DNA from: Tetramitus jugosus
Lineage: Eukaryota > Heterolobosea > Eutetramitea > Acrasida > Vahlkampfiidae
Length of the DNA stretch: 64,000 bases
Direction: 5' to 3'
Assembly: GCA_937625935.1 (NCBI GenBank)
Contig: OW569375.1
Span: 401,874 to 465,873, forward strand
Shown: piece by piece, positions 30,964 through 42,785 of the stretch
Position numbering within the stretch: the stretch's first letter is position 1
How the letters are laid out: each line of letters opens with the position of its first letter
The notes under the pieces: generated by a model
Told to the model about the DNA's origin: nothing
The model's database searches: none
What the model saw: the letters and a program-made list of their open reading frames with translations, nothing else
Made by a program: the position numbers and the translations under genes

Positions 30964-33900
30964 TTATAGCTTTCCAAACTTGAACTTGTTGTAGATGAAG
31001 GAGGACAGTTTGCCTGCCGGCTTTTGAAGTACTTGGTTGGAGAATGGTGCCCATATCTCCAGTCCATTCATTTGACTGGCTGCGGCAAAGAGTACCCATG
31101 ATATCTCTTGCATGAGCAGCAAATTTCTTTGACAGTGCTCCTTTTCGGTGTGGGATTTTTGGATGGCGATCCATTCATTGTCACTGGCATAGGGCGGAGT
31201 GAGCAGATTGTAGTTGCATGAATCGGTGTTTGGTCTCATCTGAGCAAATTCCAATCTTGCATTCTCATCAAACAGATCGACACCCAATGTTTGATTGGAG
31301 AGTCTCCTTGCAACAGAGAATCCTCTCGATTTGTTCATCTTTTGTTTCATGTACAAATTAAGGAAGAACTTGTCGTCAGTCTTCTCAAAGTGTCCCACGT
31401 CGATAACGAACAGATCTCTCAGATGATATCGCTTTGAGTGCTTCTTGTCATGATCCTTCTTTGTGTAATCGTACTTGACAGTGTAGTAGGACTTATCGGT
31501 CAGCAGCAAGAATCTCTCCTGCTTCAGTCCGTCCTTGTTGATCTTGATAACCTTGTACGCCTTGATAAACTTCTCCTCAAACAATAAAACTTGCTGTTTC
31601 ATCTTTGCGATCGCTCCTTCATCTGACGCGGGCAACTTGTTGTACGGTTCATTATTGACCAAATTAATCACGGCTTGTAGTTGTAATGGCCCATTGACTG
31701 CCTCTCGTGCTAATTTTTCGAGCACTTCGATTGGGTTTTGGAGAGCATTTGATAGAACATCTGGCCGAGGAACACTGATCATGCTCTCGGTATCCTTTGG
31801 ATTCAACGTTGAAGTACGTTTGAATTTCTTAATGTTACTCATGAACAAATTGTTCAACTGGGCAACAAAGTCTTTGACTGGAATACTGTTCATTTCATCA
31901 AATCCCACATTGTAGTACAGTGTTCCATCGTTTAATGCGTGGACACTTGACTTTTCCTTGGATGGTTCATATAGTACAGATGATATTTCCGCGAATTGTA
32001 CTACAATACGCCTCACAGCTTGCAACAAAGCTTGACTGTGGTGAGTAGACTGATCGCAATACGTACCAATGCTCGTTCTCAGATTGTCCCACATGTTTCG
32101 CTTGAGAAGATGGAGCGCTGATCGTTTTTGATCATCAGTTTTCAGATTGTCAAAAAACGTCCAGTCAACTTCAATTGCCAGAGAGTCAAAGGCAGTTGTA
32201 TTCGAAGCTTGAATCGAACTTCTTTTGATCATGGATTCATACTGACGCACATATGTTGATTCAATGTCTTTCTTCTTCTGTTCATAGTCAATGTTTGATC
32301 TCTTTACGAGCTCGAAGGCCTTTCGCTGTAGGGATCTAACATCAATTTGCTTAAAGTGATTAAGAGCCATTTGAGCGAACAAGGACAACAATTGATCATC
32401 ACTCTCGACAAGATTTTGGATCTTCTCGTAAGCACCGTTTTGTACCAGTATCTCTCTACAGTCTGATGATAATGCAGTATTGCATAGCACGTTGCATACA
32501 GTCTCCTGAATGGTAGAGTTTTCGCAATCGAGTAGAACAACTAAGATCTCACATTGTGCAATCTGTTTCCTATTTGCGTCAATGCTGCTCAAGTGTAGAA
32601 GAGATGCAACAACGTTTTCAACCAGAGAGGAGGATAAGGAGTGACAGTACGGTATCAGAGCCTCTACAGCACGCAGTTTTGTGGCATATATCGAGTTTTG
32701 TTCCAGTTCTACCAAGCTCTTCACGCAACTATTGAGGAGTAGTTGAATCTTGTGTGTTCGACTGCTGGTGGATTCACAGTTGATCGATTTACTTGGGGAT
32801 CCGTGATTAGTGTTCGCAAATTTGTGCAGCAAACGAATCAACATCTGCAAGCCACCCAGTTCGGCCACAGTTATCTGAGTCATTCGATTCTTATCGGACA
32901 TTTTGCTAATAATTGTAATCACATCCACAAAATAGTCACTGGTGTCGTGTGCAAGCATTGGCACTACTAACTCCATACCACCCAAGCGCACAAATTGGTC
33001 ACGCACTTGACTACTCTTTGCCAGTCGACCAATCATGAACAAACTAATCTCTTTGAAAACACTTGATTTCAAAAGCTCGATTAATAGTGGGAGAAGGCCA
33101 AGATGTGCCACTTGATCACCAGATACTTTCTCCTTTGCTACATGATTCTTTAGTGCTTCAAGCAACACAAACAATATTTTTTGGTTTGATTCAACTCTAT
33201 AGTCCAGTTGTAACATCCAATCAACTGAACGATGTATTGGTATGCTTTTGTCGAGCAATTGAATGCAATTATTGATTAAAGTTTCATTCTCCAGGTTCAT
33301 ATGTCTCAATATTAAGAATCCTGCAGTTTGCAATGTGCTATTATTTGATTCACCTAACAAAAGAGACATTGTATTCGCCATGTCCCTTTGGATAATGTCA
33401 GAAATGCCTGACAGATTCTCTCTGTTAGAAATAATATTGCCCAGTAGTTTGGCTAAATTTAGACGTGTGGATTCCTCTACTGTACTCGATTTTAAGAATG
33501 AGAGGCATTTAACATAGAAACTATCCTTGCCATTGAATTTATCAATGACCGTAATGATTGTTCTTGGTTCATACTCTGCAATCTCAGCCAAAAACAATGA
33601 GAGCTCGGATGCATAGGTCAAGTTGGATGACATGAATTGGTTCATAATTAATTTTGCTCCGTTCATTGGCTTACCTTGAACGAGAACATAGAAATTGTCT
33701 TCCTCCACTGGCTTATCGACCTTTAATTGCGCAATTAGATAGTCTCGTGCAATCTTTGTGGAACATAGCTTTGATAGAATATTGACGATAATATTGAAGC
33801 AAGAGTCAACATTGTGTGGCACTGTTGAGCTTTGCTTACGTTCAGTTGCCTGCAAAAAACATAAAATTGACAACAACAATTCAATGACGTTCATGCCCTC

Positions 33901-35148
33901 CAAATGAGTAATCTCTTCCACTCTATTCTGCTTTGCGCATACTAGCTTGATCACGAGCAAGAGTTTCTCTAGCATCGTAACAAACTCTGGTTCATGAATA
34001 GGCATTGTTTTCACTGACAAGCTGGCATTGTAATCTTTGCGCGATGGTTTAAGAAGTTCTATCAATGTGTTGATCAGTGGTTTCAATGGACACTTTTGAC
34101 CAATGGTCTCACAATTGTTACTATTGCCCGTGCTGAGTACACACAGCGCACAAATGCTCGATTGGATCACAAATTTATCGCGACTCGTCTCAATTACGGA
34201 CATGACAGCATTCACGCCATTGAGCTCAGGTATCAGAGTCTTATTGGCATCTATTCGCAAAAAAAGGTTTCAAAGAGTGTAAATATCATGAACTTTGCGA
34301 TTGTTTCAAAGATTACAATGATCAAACATACCGTTCAATGAGATCGCTTCCAGTAGACTAGCTGCTACTTTTTGAATTTTTGAGTTTTCAGACTTGATAT
34401 TGTCCAATATGAGTCTAATACCTCTGAGTTCTCTCACTTGCACTCGAATATCATCTGTTTTGAAAATAATTGAAATGGAATTATTGTTATTGTTGTTGTT
34501 GTTGTTAGTTTGTATATTACAGAACATCGACAAACAGTAAACAAACACAAGCAACATTGATCAAACACAAAGCAAACTATTGTTCTTACCATTGACTTTA
34601 GCACACACGGTCAACAATTTCATTCCAAGAATTTTCATTCGTGCATCATTGTTTGATTTCTGAGACATGAGACAACTGGCCAGGATCAACTTAATGAATT
34701 CTTTGCCATATTTCGTAGACCAGTGCATCGCATTGTTGCTCTGATTCTGATGATGATTGTTGTTGAGCAATAGCTCATGAATGGCGCACAACCAACACAT
34801 CAAATTCTCATAATTCTGTTTTCTATAGTACATTTGAATCAACAGATACAATTGATCATGGATGGCATTGTAAATCTTGGTCTTTTCAGCTGGACTCGAC
34901 ACTTGACACAATTGTTCACCTATTCTTTGATCTTGTGATACTTTGTTGTTTGATTTTTTCTTCATGGTTGATGTAGAGTTATTGTTGTTGTTGGATGACA
35001 AAATGTTTCTCAGCGATTGACTCAACTGTTCCAATTCACTCTGACTCAATTCACTTTTCCATGTTGGTTTCTTGTTATTGTTTTTGTTTTTGTTTTGACT
35101 ATCGGGCTCTCCGTCATTGTCTATATAGGCATAATAGTTGCTGCTCAT
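30964..35148 (-). CDS. Armadillo-repeat protein with hSac2/TPRG1-type PH domain
   Basis: Three exons, 35148-34590, 34454-34332 and 34250-30964, with introns of 135 and 81 nt (donors GTAAGA and GTATGT, both phase 1), giving 1322 residues. The N-terminus is N/K-rich disordered sequence. Residues about 200-800 are armadillo-type helical repeats (for example EVARLGGMELVVPMLAHD-like units). The C-terminal third contains a PH-like hSac2/TPRG1 domain around KVIKINKDGLKQERFLLLTD and NEWIAIQKSHTE. That domain is known in Sac2 (INPP5F) and TPRG1. No phosphatase motif is seen. A scaffold at an endosomal or membrane site is a plausible inference. Joining armadillo repeats to this domain is not a widely described architecture. 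Confidence 0.65.
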
Positions 35149-35467
35149 GGTGATATTGAGTGATGATGATCTGAGATGTTATTGTGTTGTTGTTTCACGA
35201 CTAGTACGACCGATCGCCAAAGAGAAGAGTTCTTGTTGTTCTCGTTTTTTTGAGCAAAAAAGAGAGTTTAGGTGTTGTGCGAGAAAGTACCTGAGTGTGT
35301 GTGGTGTGTGGTGCTGTGAACCAACTGTTGTTGTTGTCAAAGACTTGTGTTTGGTGTGTTTTGTGGCTTGCACCTGTGAGGTTTTTTGTTTGGGTGTTTT
35401 CGGGCAGGATTGCCCAAATGCCGATACATGACACTTGATGGATTGGTGATTGGCCGATGTTGACAAT
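35149..35467. other. Intergenic region with GT-rich tract
   Basis: 319 bases upstream of the armadillo gene. The plus strand is GT-rich (GTGTGTGGTGTGTGG, TTGTTTGGGTGTTTTCGGG), giving a C/A-rich minus-strand leader. There is no credible coding frame; the open frames on both strands reflect this composition. Confidence 0.45.
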
Positions 35468-36630
35468 TTACAGAGCGGACATGATGAACTCGTAAAGGAA
35501 AAAGTTAATGGCCGCTCCAGGACCTACTCGAAGAATTTTGGCTGAGAGGCCAGAGTAGAGAGCTGAAAATCTGATAGAGAAGGAAGGTTTCAGAGTTTTG
35601 ATGTTGGCTTTGGAGTGTTTGTTGAAATTGGTACATACCCTTCTGTTCTGTAAATCTTTTGCAGAACGTGCAATGGACCAAGGATTGTTGAATTGTGGAG
35701 AACAGGATTCATAAAGGTGTCGTTTTGAATCCTTGTTTTCACGACATCAAGCGGATTGTTCGAAATGGAACCTATTGTTCCAGCCAAGAGCCCAGATAAG
35801 AAGAAACAGAGTTGATTCCAACCAGATAGGTATGATAGCAGGTTACTCTTCACAATTTGGTAAATGACAAAATAAACAGAAGAGAATACCATCTGTCGAT
35901 AACATGTAGCGGTATATCCTTTGAGGAATCCTACAATACCCTCTCCTCTGTATATTTTGGCCCAACAGTCCCATTCACTCTTGTACATTCTCTCCTATTG
36001 TTAGGAGTCAGAAAGAAGTCGACTTAAAGTTGAAACATTCGATGTACATACAATTCTGAGCTGGTCTGACATGATTGATATCTTTACGACTTCAAATGGA
36101 GTTAAAATGAGTGATTCTATTACACCTACTCCTAGACCTGCAAGAAAGTGATGCAAAATTGTAGCTCGAGCAGATCCGGTAATATTTACCAATACTTTGC
36201 TTAGCTGATAGAAAGACATCAGCTTTACAGCTCTCCAAGGCAAAGCACATAACAATGGAGCACCAACTCCTTTCCAAATGCTCCAGACACTAGGTCCCCG
36301 TTGAACTGCTTTGTCAGTCATGGCGTGATTAATGAAACGGAATCAAAGTGGAACACCATACCTACCACCCCTAGGGTGGACAATCGATCGAAGAGTTGAT
36401 CCAATATTCCTATCATCTCTGCTTCTCATCATCGCTCTGGTTTTGATCACATCCAAAGGATAAGTGCATACCACTTCAATCATGCCAGCGATCGCTCCGG
36501 CAATGATTTGCTTTCCAATCTCTGAGATTGTGGATGACTTGTTGATATCTTTGTCGTCCTTGCGCTCTTGAGCAGAAACGAGAATTAAACTTGCAAACAG
36601 CAGTATGAATGAAAGAAGGTTGATCGTCAT
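35468..36630 (-). CDS. Mitochondrial carrier family (SLC25-like) protein
   Basis: Four exons: 36630-36366, 36305-36052, 35994-35639 and 35570-35468, with introns of 60, 57 and 68 nt, encoding 325 residues. The three Px[D/E]xx[K/R] signatures of the family are visible as PLDVIKTR, PFEVVKIS and PLDVVKTR, each followed by an acidic-glycine stretch such as YRGEGIVGFLKG. The final exon ends GPGAAINFFLYEFIMSAL. The substrate is not determined; the third repeat resembles 2-oxodicarboxylate carriers, but this is a weak guess. The Met at 36630 begins a hydrophobic segment (TINLLSFILLFASLILVSAQ) that is unusual for this family; a start at 36687 would add 19 residues. Confidence 0.78.
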
Positions 36631-36747
36631 GATTTGGATTTGATTTTTGATCTGGCGTGATAATTTTATCAAGCAAAGTACAATCAAACCGGTTGTATAT
36701 TTTAATTTGTGGACATCCGAATTACAAGGCTGAATTACACGAAAAAA

Positions 36748-37779
36748 TTAAGCAGTCTTGCTCTTTGGGTTCTTCCTTGTGGCTGCTGGAGCGGTCTTGG
36801 TTGGTGCTGGAGCAACAGTAGTGCTGGAAATACCCTTGACATCAATCTTCTTTGCAGCAACTGGAGAACTGCGAGTGAAGAACTTGGCAGAGAATCTGTT
36901 GGAGAAGTAGAACAACCACAGAGCAATGAAACAAGTCTGGACAATCAACTCGGGAGTGAATTGAACAACAAGAGAAACCTTTCCTTGTTGGATTGTGTAG
37001 TTAAATGGTTCAAAATCAATGACCTGAGTGGAGACATAGTAGAAAATGGCAGCAAGCATTGGAATTTTGATGCCCAAGGTAGGTTGAGACAAAACTGTGC
37101 TTTCGACTGGTTGACCAACATATTGATTCTATAGAATAGTGTGAATAGGCAGAAAAAAATCAAAAGCGTGAGCAGTCAGATTTCGTCCATCAGCCAGTTC
37201 AAAACAGAAAACAGAAAACAGAAAATAGATGAAACTTACAGTGAAGAAAGGTCTCAGAATGGCTCCACCACAGGCAGACAATGTACCAATAAGGATAGGT
37301 GCAAACATGGAGTCAGGGTATTCCTTGACTGCAGAATTGACGGCTCCAATCACAATATTTCCAACAAACAATCCTTCGACAGCATAGGAAAACACTTCAA
37401 TCAATGGGAATGTGGTAATGAATCGAATGAGACCAAATGGGAAGTAAAGTGTCAAGATCCAAGTACTCATAAACAACACAATCATGTTATCATTGGACAA
37501 GAAGAGTTGAGGCTTTCCTTGAATGAGAGAATTAATGATCGAACCACCTAATCCAGTAGCAAAGACACACAGGAGACCAACAAGGAAGGGAATTTCCTTG
37601 ATCAAGTTTGTAGCTTTCAATTGTGAGAATCTTTCGTGAACAACGTTTGAAACAATGAATGCATGATTCAAAAAATAGAGCAAAAAAGTGGTGGTTGCAT
37701 CTAGAGAGGCCAATTTCTCAGAGATTTGAGTAATGTACGATTGAACGATCTGCAGGGTTTGTTCTTCTACAACTGCCAT
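36748..37779 (-). CDS. TRIC-like (TMEM38 family) intracellular cation channel
   Basis: Two exons, 37779-37240 and 37128-36748, joined across a 111-nt intron (GTAAGT...CTATAG, phase 0), giving 306 residues. At least six hydrophobic segments occur. The central stretch (LFLSNDNMIVLFMSTWILTLYFPFGLIRF) is close to the TRIC hallmark region of animal TMEM38, with LSACGGAILRP in the next helix, a region where TRIC proteins have a Gly-rich motif. TRIC channels are trimeric K+ channels of the ER/SR that balance Ca2+ release. The C-terminus is a Lys/Pro/Thr-rich tail. I rank the TRIC call above an unrelated multi-pass membrane protein. Confidence 0.68.
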
Positions 37780-38024
37780 TTTGTTTTGTTGTTGTGGTAT
37801 AATGGGTGATGAGATGGTTTTGTTGATAATGTTTTTTTGTTTCAGGGCTTCTCTCTTGAGTGGATTGCGCCATTTCTGTTTCCCAGCAAGTCACGAGATA
37901 AGAATAGAACTTCATTTTCATCGCCAGTTTTCCCTCAACTACAATTAGAAAAAGTTCTGAACTCAAGAGATTTGGGTGTTTTGTCCGAAAAAAACTGTCA
38001 ACAAAAACGATTCCTGCCAGAATA

Positions 38025-40606
38025 ATGCTCAACTCACCTCTTGCAGAAACAAGGGTCATGTCCAGAAAAGGTCGAAAGAGAAAAAGAAAAATCTTGGCTT
38101 CAACAGGTGTGTCAGGAGAAGGTGCGTTCCTCTCGGAAAACTCCCCTCGTTGGACGTGTGACTCACTTGTTAGTGAATTTGTCAAACACGAGTACTCAAA
38201 GAACAACAAGACCGAGTTCATTGAAGATGATTTGGAGGTGCTTCGAAAAAATCAAATTTGTGTGTTAAGCGACTGGAAAAAATTGTCAAACAACTCCAAG
38301 AATGTAATGACGTCTAAGGCTGTCGCTCCAATCCCCGTGGTGTTGGCAGAACTCCTTGACTCGTTCTGTTCTCCAGGAAAAATGGTAAACTGGAGAGATC
38401 CAAGCTCAACATTGAACGTGTTGCTAAGAGAGTATCCACGAGACGAATATTTATCATTCAAGGTAGTCATCATTCCTTCGTATTCATTTACAGTTGCACG
38501 ACATGCTGACACCACTTTGCATAATAGTTGATTAAATCCATTGGTGGTGAGTTTCCTCTTGTCAATAGAGAGCAAATGGGAGATGTAATGTTTAAAGAAA
38601 CGCTCAAGAGATAAGAGATATAAGAACCGCCACTACAATGACAGACTGTTACATAATATCATGGTGTTAGGAGCAGGTCCAGGAACAGGAAAGTCCAGAG
38701 TCAATATGGAAGCTGTTGAAATGATGAAATCTGCCGCAAAGAGATTTTTAGTTGATGTTCAAGGCGAAGAGAGAAAACAAGCTGAGGAACTTTTGGAGTT
38801 ATTAAACTGTGCTGTATCCATCAATTTGACTTATGGGAACGGTTCTTCAATTGAAAGTGTTGATACTGACGATGGAAAATTCTCTTTGGGAAGAAGAATC
38901 ATTCACCAATATTTTGTTGGTAAAAGGGTAATCCTAAACCAATTTGATTCTTGGTTGGAAGGTAATTTGCCAACAATCTCAGAAGCGCTCGATGTTGTGA
39001 AAGAACATAAACAGAGGGAGCTTGGAGATAGGAACAAATTAGTGTTAATATATGTTGGAATTGATGAATACAACAAGTACAGCGAAGGATCACGGCAACA
39101 ATTTAGGCAGATGTTCAATACAGTTGGCGGTCTCATGTGTCACACTCCCAAACACATCTTCTTTCAACCATTATTCACAGGTATTGACAACCGAGACGTG
39201 GTGATGTTTACTAATTCGATGCACCGATATGTGTTCCTCGAGCCATCATTATTAGAATTCAAGAACTTGTGCCATATAGTTGAATCCCTAGTTGAATCAA
39301 CGGCCGAAAATGCTTCCTTTCTCAAAGACTGGCATCTTTCCAGGGATTTCAAACGAATGATGGCTGATACTGGCGGTCATCCACGAACATTTGAAGTCCT
39401 TTTAACGCAGTCCATCGAATTGTGCAAGCTAGTTCAGAAGACCATTACCTCGGCGCTTCTTCCAACACAACATCACCAACCATCAATTCGACTGTGGGAC
39501 AGTGTTGTCACTCAAATCTCACTCTCCTATCCGAAACAAGGATTCCATGTCTCACAACTGGAAGAATGCATGATCGATTCTGTTTTGGAAAGACCAATAA
39601 GTATACTAGGCGAAACTGCAACCAACAAATATAAGGTATTATACGAATTGGGGATGATAATGCTATCCCAAAGAGCAGATGGATTTTATGTAATAACTGT
39701 TCCTCTCATATGGTTCCACGTCTTCAAGCGTGATATCAGTTTCCAAACTTCTCAATTTCTCCTGGATGTTACTCAGCTTCTGTCACCAAGTGTTGACAGC
39801 AACCTTGCCTTTGAGAAATTTGTGGTCAACTTCAATCTTCTGATGAACAATATTCGAGTTGCAAGAGGTATCCATCAAATCACGTTGGGGGAATTGATTC
39901 GCGATGGAATTTTTCAGAATGAGGAGATGAAGCAATGGACTATCAAACTTCAAACTATGTCCTTCTGTTCTTCTAGTTATCAGTATAAAGGTAATAGCTT
40001 GGAAGTCATAGACATAGAGACTGATAAACCGATTGATTGGGAGAATGGTGAATATTTTGTGCACAATGCCCCAGGGGCGCCATTTGCTGACTTTTTCAAT
40101 GTTTTCCAGCTATCAAATTCTCAAGGCCGAATTGTACACCTGGGTCAAGTCAAACACAGATCTGCATCGGCCAAAACGGCAAATCCAACACTTACGATTC
40201 AAAAAATTGAGAAGGAACATCTAAAAGCCACACAAGATGATGAAAACCCCAAAGCTTTCCTTGACTCGTTCCAAGATTATGTTTTTGTCATGTACACCAT
40301 GCAGACTTTCCAGAAAACAGACTTTGACAAATTGCCTAAAAATACTGTCATTATTGACTCCAGCAACTTTAGCAAATATTTTGGAAGTATTTTGTCAACA
40401 AGAGCTGAATTAGAGTATATTGCCAATCAGCACTGCTATCCAAATCTTTTACCGATTTGATGGCTGTGTTGAATAATCAGCCTTTGTGTTATCACATTAG
40501 AGAGATGAGAGGAACACAAGCATTCAAAAGCTATGACGATTTGGTGAATCGTCTCAAGAAAAACCACCAAAAGTTCATCACAGAGAAGGACAGATTTCAT
40601 TTTTAA
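38025..40606 (+). pseudogene. Crinkler/RHS-type NTPase-nuclease, frameshifted
   Basis: A long protein frame disrupted twice. Exon 1 (38025-38462) begins with a basic KGRKRKRK nuclear-type signal. A 65-nt intron (38463-38527, GTAGTC...ATAATAG) leads to a short exon containing GGEFPLVNREQM, after which a +1 shift near 38612 enters the main frame (to 40460). The main part has a P-loop GAGPGTGKS, a Walker-B-like IDEYN and a GGHPRTFEV helix, the pattern of the STAND-related Crinkler/RHS ATPase. The C-terminal part has an APFADFF...QVKHR arrangement like REase-fold nucleases. A second shift near 40440-40460 appears to sever the C-terminal about 50 residues (to about 40606). The annotated breaks are described only; see findings. 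Confidence 0.6.
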
Positions 40607-40826
40607 GGTGGCGGTTGTGAAGAAATTCCAAAGAGTTGAGACAATCATGTCATTCAGAGGTTTGAAGCACTTTTGTAAAGATTGGAGTTTGAGAACGAAA
40701 GAACCAGTGTCTCTTATTTCTTCTCGTCTTCTCCTGGATTATCATCAGAATCTGTAAATATCTGTCCTTCCTTCGAAGAATTCTCATACTTGCCCAGTTT
40801 TCAATTAACAAGCAGTTGTTGTTACT
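40607..40826. other. Gap between pseudogene and F-box gene
   Basis: About 220 bases without recognisable coding content. It holds the 3' flanks of two convergent genes. Confidence 0.4.
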
Positions 40827-42665
40827 TTATTTTTGACTTGCAACTTCGAACCATTGATCAAATGTGAGACCATCAGGATCAGGTTTCTCTGTTTCTTTTG
40901 TCACTCCATACTCTGCCAACAGTCGTGTGATGGTATCGAGAATTTCAGAATTTGGAGATCTAATACCATATCTGTGGTAGGCTATGCGCAATGCGCTCAT
41001 ATAGGTATTGTGATAGTATTGATCATCGCTGAAAAAGAAGGGTGTTGGATCGGCGCCACACTCGATAAACCATCTCACCTTTTCGTAACTTCCTTCTGAA
41101 TAGGAAAAATTGGAGACTACACCCAAGAGTGGTGGAAAATTGGATGACCATCTTGTTCCACTACCGATCTTGTTTGGGTCTGCCCCATGATTGGAGAGGA
41201 ATTGGAACATTTTGAAGGTAAATCTATCAGAGCTCAGATAATCGAATACGGGTAGGTGAGAAACACTTCCACCAGCATCCAATAACAATTCCATGCATTG
41301 GATAATCTCGAGTTCTTCAGTGCATCTATGAGTCTCCAGTAGGGACAAAAACGGATCATTAATCGAATAATAATAATGATTTTCTTGGTCAACCACGGGT
41401 TTCATTCTTAATCCACGTGAGCACAAGTATTGTATCAACTCAAATGTCTTCGATGATGACTTAGATATGACAGCAGAAGTAAAGGCATGCTCTGATATGG
41501 ATGAAATTTCAATTTGATACTTCTCTATAATCGATTGAATCCAAGACAATTCGTAGTCAAAAATGGAGTGATAGCACTCATTATGGTACGCTGGACGACT
41601 CCCCAAAACTGAGACAAGCATTTCTTTTCGATTGGGCTCGTACACTTCTTCAAGAATGAGATCAATCATATCTAGACTGACAAATTCTTTGATGGCAACC
41701 GAAAGAGGTATAGAAGACATCAGTGTGTCTTCTGTCGTCACTGTTGAGTTGAAAAAGAGTTTCTTTTGAGTGGTCTTGTTCTGAATAATACCTTGGTTGT
41801 GCAAAGGAATAAACTCTCTCAAAACTTGCAAATTTTTCATCTTGATTGTGAGGAGAAGTGGTGCCTGACCATTTCCTTCTTCACTTGCATCAATATGATA
41901 TTGATTCACAAGTTGTTTGAGAAGAAGAATAATTCTTTGCACCAAAGAGTCAGCATCTTCACTGTTAACAGAAAGATCTTCCTTTGATCTTAATAGAATT
42001 CCACTGACGAAATAAAAAAGAAAGCTCTTGCTGCTATTCTTGGCGTTCCAGAGGATGGTTTCTTGACGCTGAATTCGCATCAACTCTTCCTCGTGCTCCT
42101 CGGATGAGTCACTAGTAAACGCACTCAAATTATTGTTCTTCACAGCTTCTTCAAACAATTGAAACATCTCTGAGATCGATTGTGCATCTCGCATTCGTTT
42201 CAAAATCTTAATCATATTGGTCCTCAACCGCCGAATCACACCACTAAAGAACAATTGTTTCAAACTGTTATAAATGGAATAGACAGCGTACTGACGACTG
42301 AAGTCTTCATCTGCTTCATCTATTTGATTGCTGTCATCATCATCATCATCGCTACTATCCATATCATGATGAGTTCTGCTGCGAGACTCAAATCGTCTCA
42401 AAAGTTCTTCTTGATTCTTCAAACGATTGCACAATTGACGAGTAATCTTGACCGTCTTTTTCTGATTCTCTGGCAGTTTCAAATAGGCAATCTCAGCCAT
42501 CAAGTAATAATTGAGTTGATTCATCCAGATGAACTTTGCATGATCAGATGCGGTCATCTGACCATGCAATGAAGGACATGTGAGAAGTAAGGAGCGTACA
42601 GCATGCAAATCAAGAAATGAAGTAATGTCATACAGACAATCGAACGGAAGACAAATGAGTGACAT
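40827..42665 (-). CDS. F-box protein with ankyrin-like repeats (minus strand)
   Basis: A 612-residue protein from the Met at 42665 (a 40-codon N-terminal extension to 42785 is open but lacks support). Residues about 3-40 (LICLPFDCLYDITSFLDLHAVRSLLLTCPSLHGQM) form an F-box. A D/S/E-rich linker lies near residues 105-120 (SSDDDDDDSNQ). The C-terminal half has ankyrin-type helices such as GADPNKIGSGTRW and ECGADPTPFF. F-box proteins bring substrates to SCF ubiquitin ligases, and the ankyrin repeats would be the recognition part. It is intronless, faces the Crinkler-like gene tail to tail, and belongs to the expanded F-box/ankyrin families common in amoebae. Confidence 0.75.
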   Translation of the reverse strand: MSLICLPFDCLYDITSFLDLHAVRSLLLTCPSLHGQMTASDHAKFIWMNQLNYYLMAEIAYLKLPENQKKTVKITRQLCNRLKNQEELLRRFESRSRTHHDMDSSDDDDDDSNQIDEADEDFSRQYAVYSIYNSLKQLFFSGVIRRLRTNMIKILKRMRDAQSISEMFQLFEEAVKNNNLSAFTSDSSEEHEEELMRIQRQETILWNAKNSSKSFLFYFVSGILLRSKEDLSVNSEDADSLVQRIILLLKQLVNQYHIDASEEGNGQAPLLLTIKMKNLQVLREFIPLHNQGIIQNKTTQKKLFFNSTVTTEDTLMSSIPLSVAIKEFVSLDMIDLILEEVYEPNRKEMLVSVLGSRPAYHNECYHSIFDYELSWIQSIIEKYQIEISSISEHAFTSAVISKSSSKTFELIQYLCSRGLRMKPVVDQENHYYYSINDPFLSLLETHRCTEELEIIQCMELLLDAGGSVSHLPVFDYLSSDRFTFKMFQFLSNHGADPNKIGSGTRWSSNFPPLLGVVSNFSYSEGSYEKVRWFIECGADPTPFFFSDDQYYHNTYMSALRIAYHRYGIRSPNSEILDTITRLLAEYGVTKETEKPDPDGLTFDQWFEVASQK

Positions 42666-42785
42666 GTGTGAAAAGAGAGGACAACAAATTTGTTTGGTTT
42701 TGTTTTTGTTCGCTGCGATTTGTTCTTGTGAAAAAAGTTCCAAATAGCATGAAGTTGGGAAATTTTGAAGGCCTTCCAATTTCAA

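Noticed and set aside
35179-35466. Open frames in the GT-rich intergenic stretch
   Set aside because: They arise from the GT/CA bias on opposite strands, with no conserved motif and overlapping alternatives in both orientations.
36631-36687. Longer start for the carrier protein
   Set aside because: It adds a short basic segment before the hydrophobic stretch with no family support. I cannot rule it out, but prefer the start at 36630.
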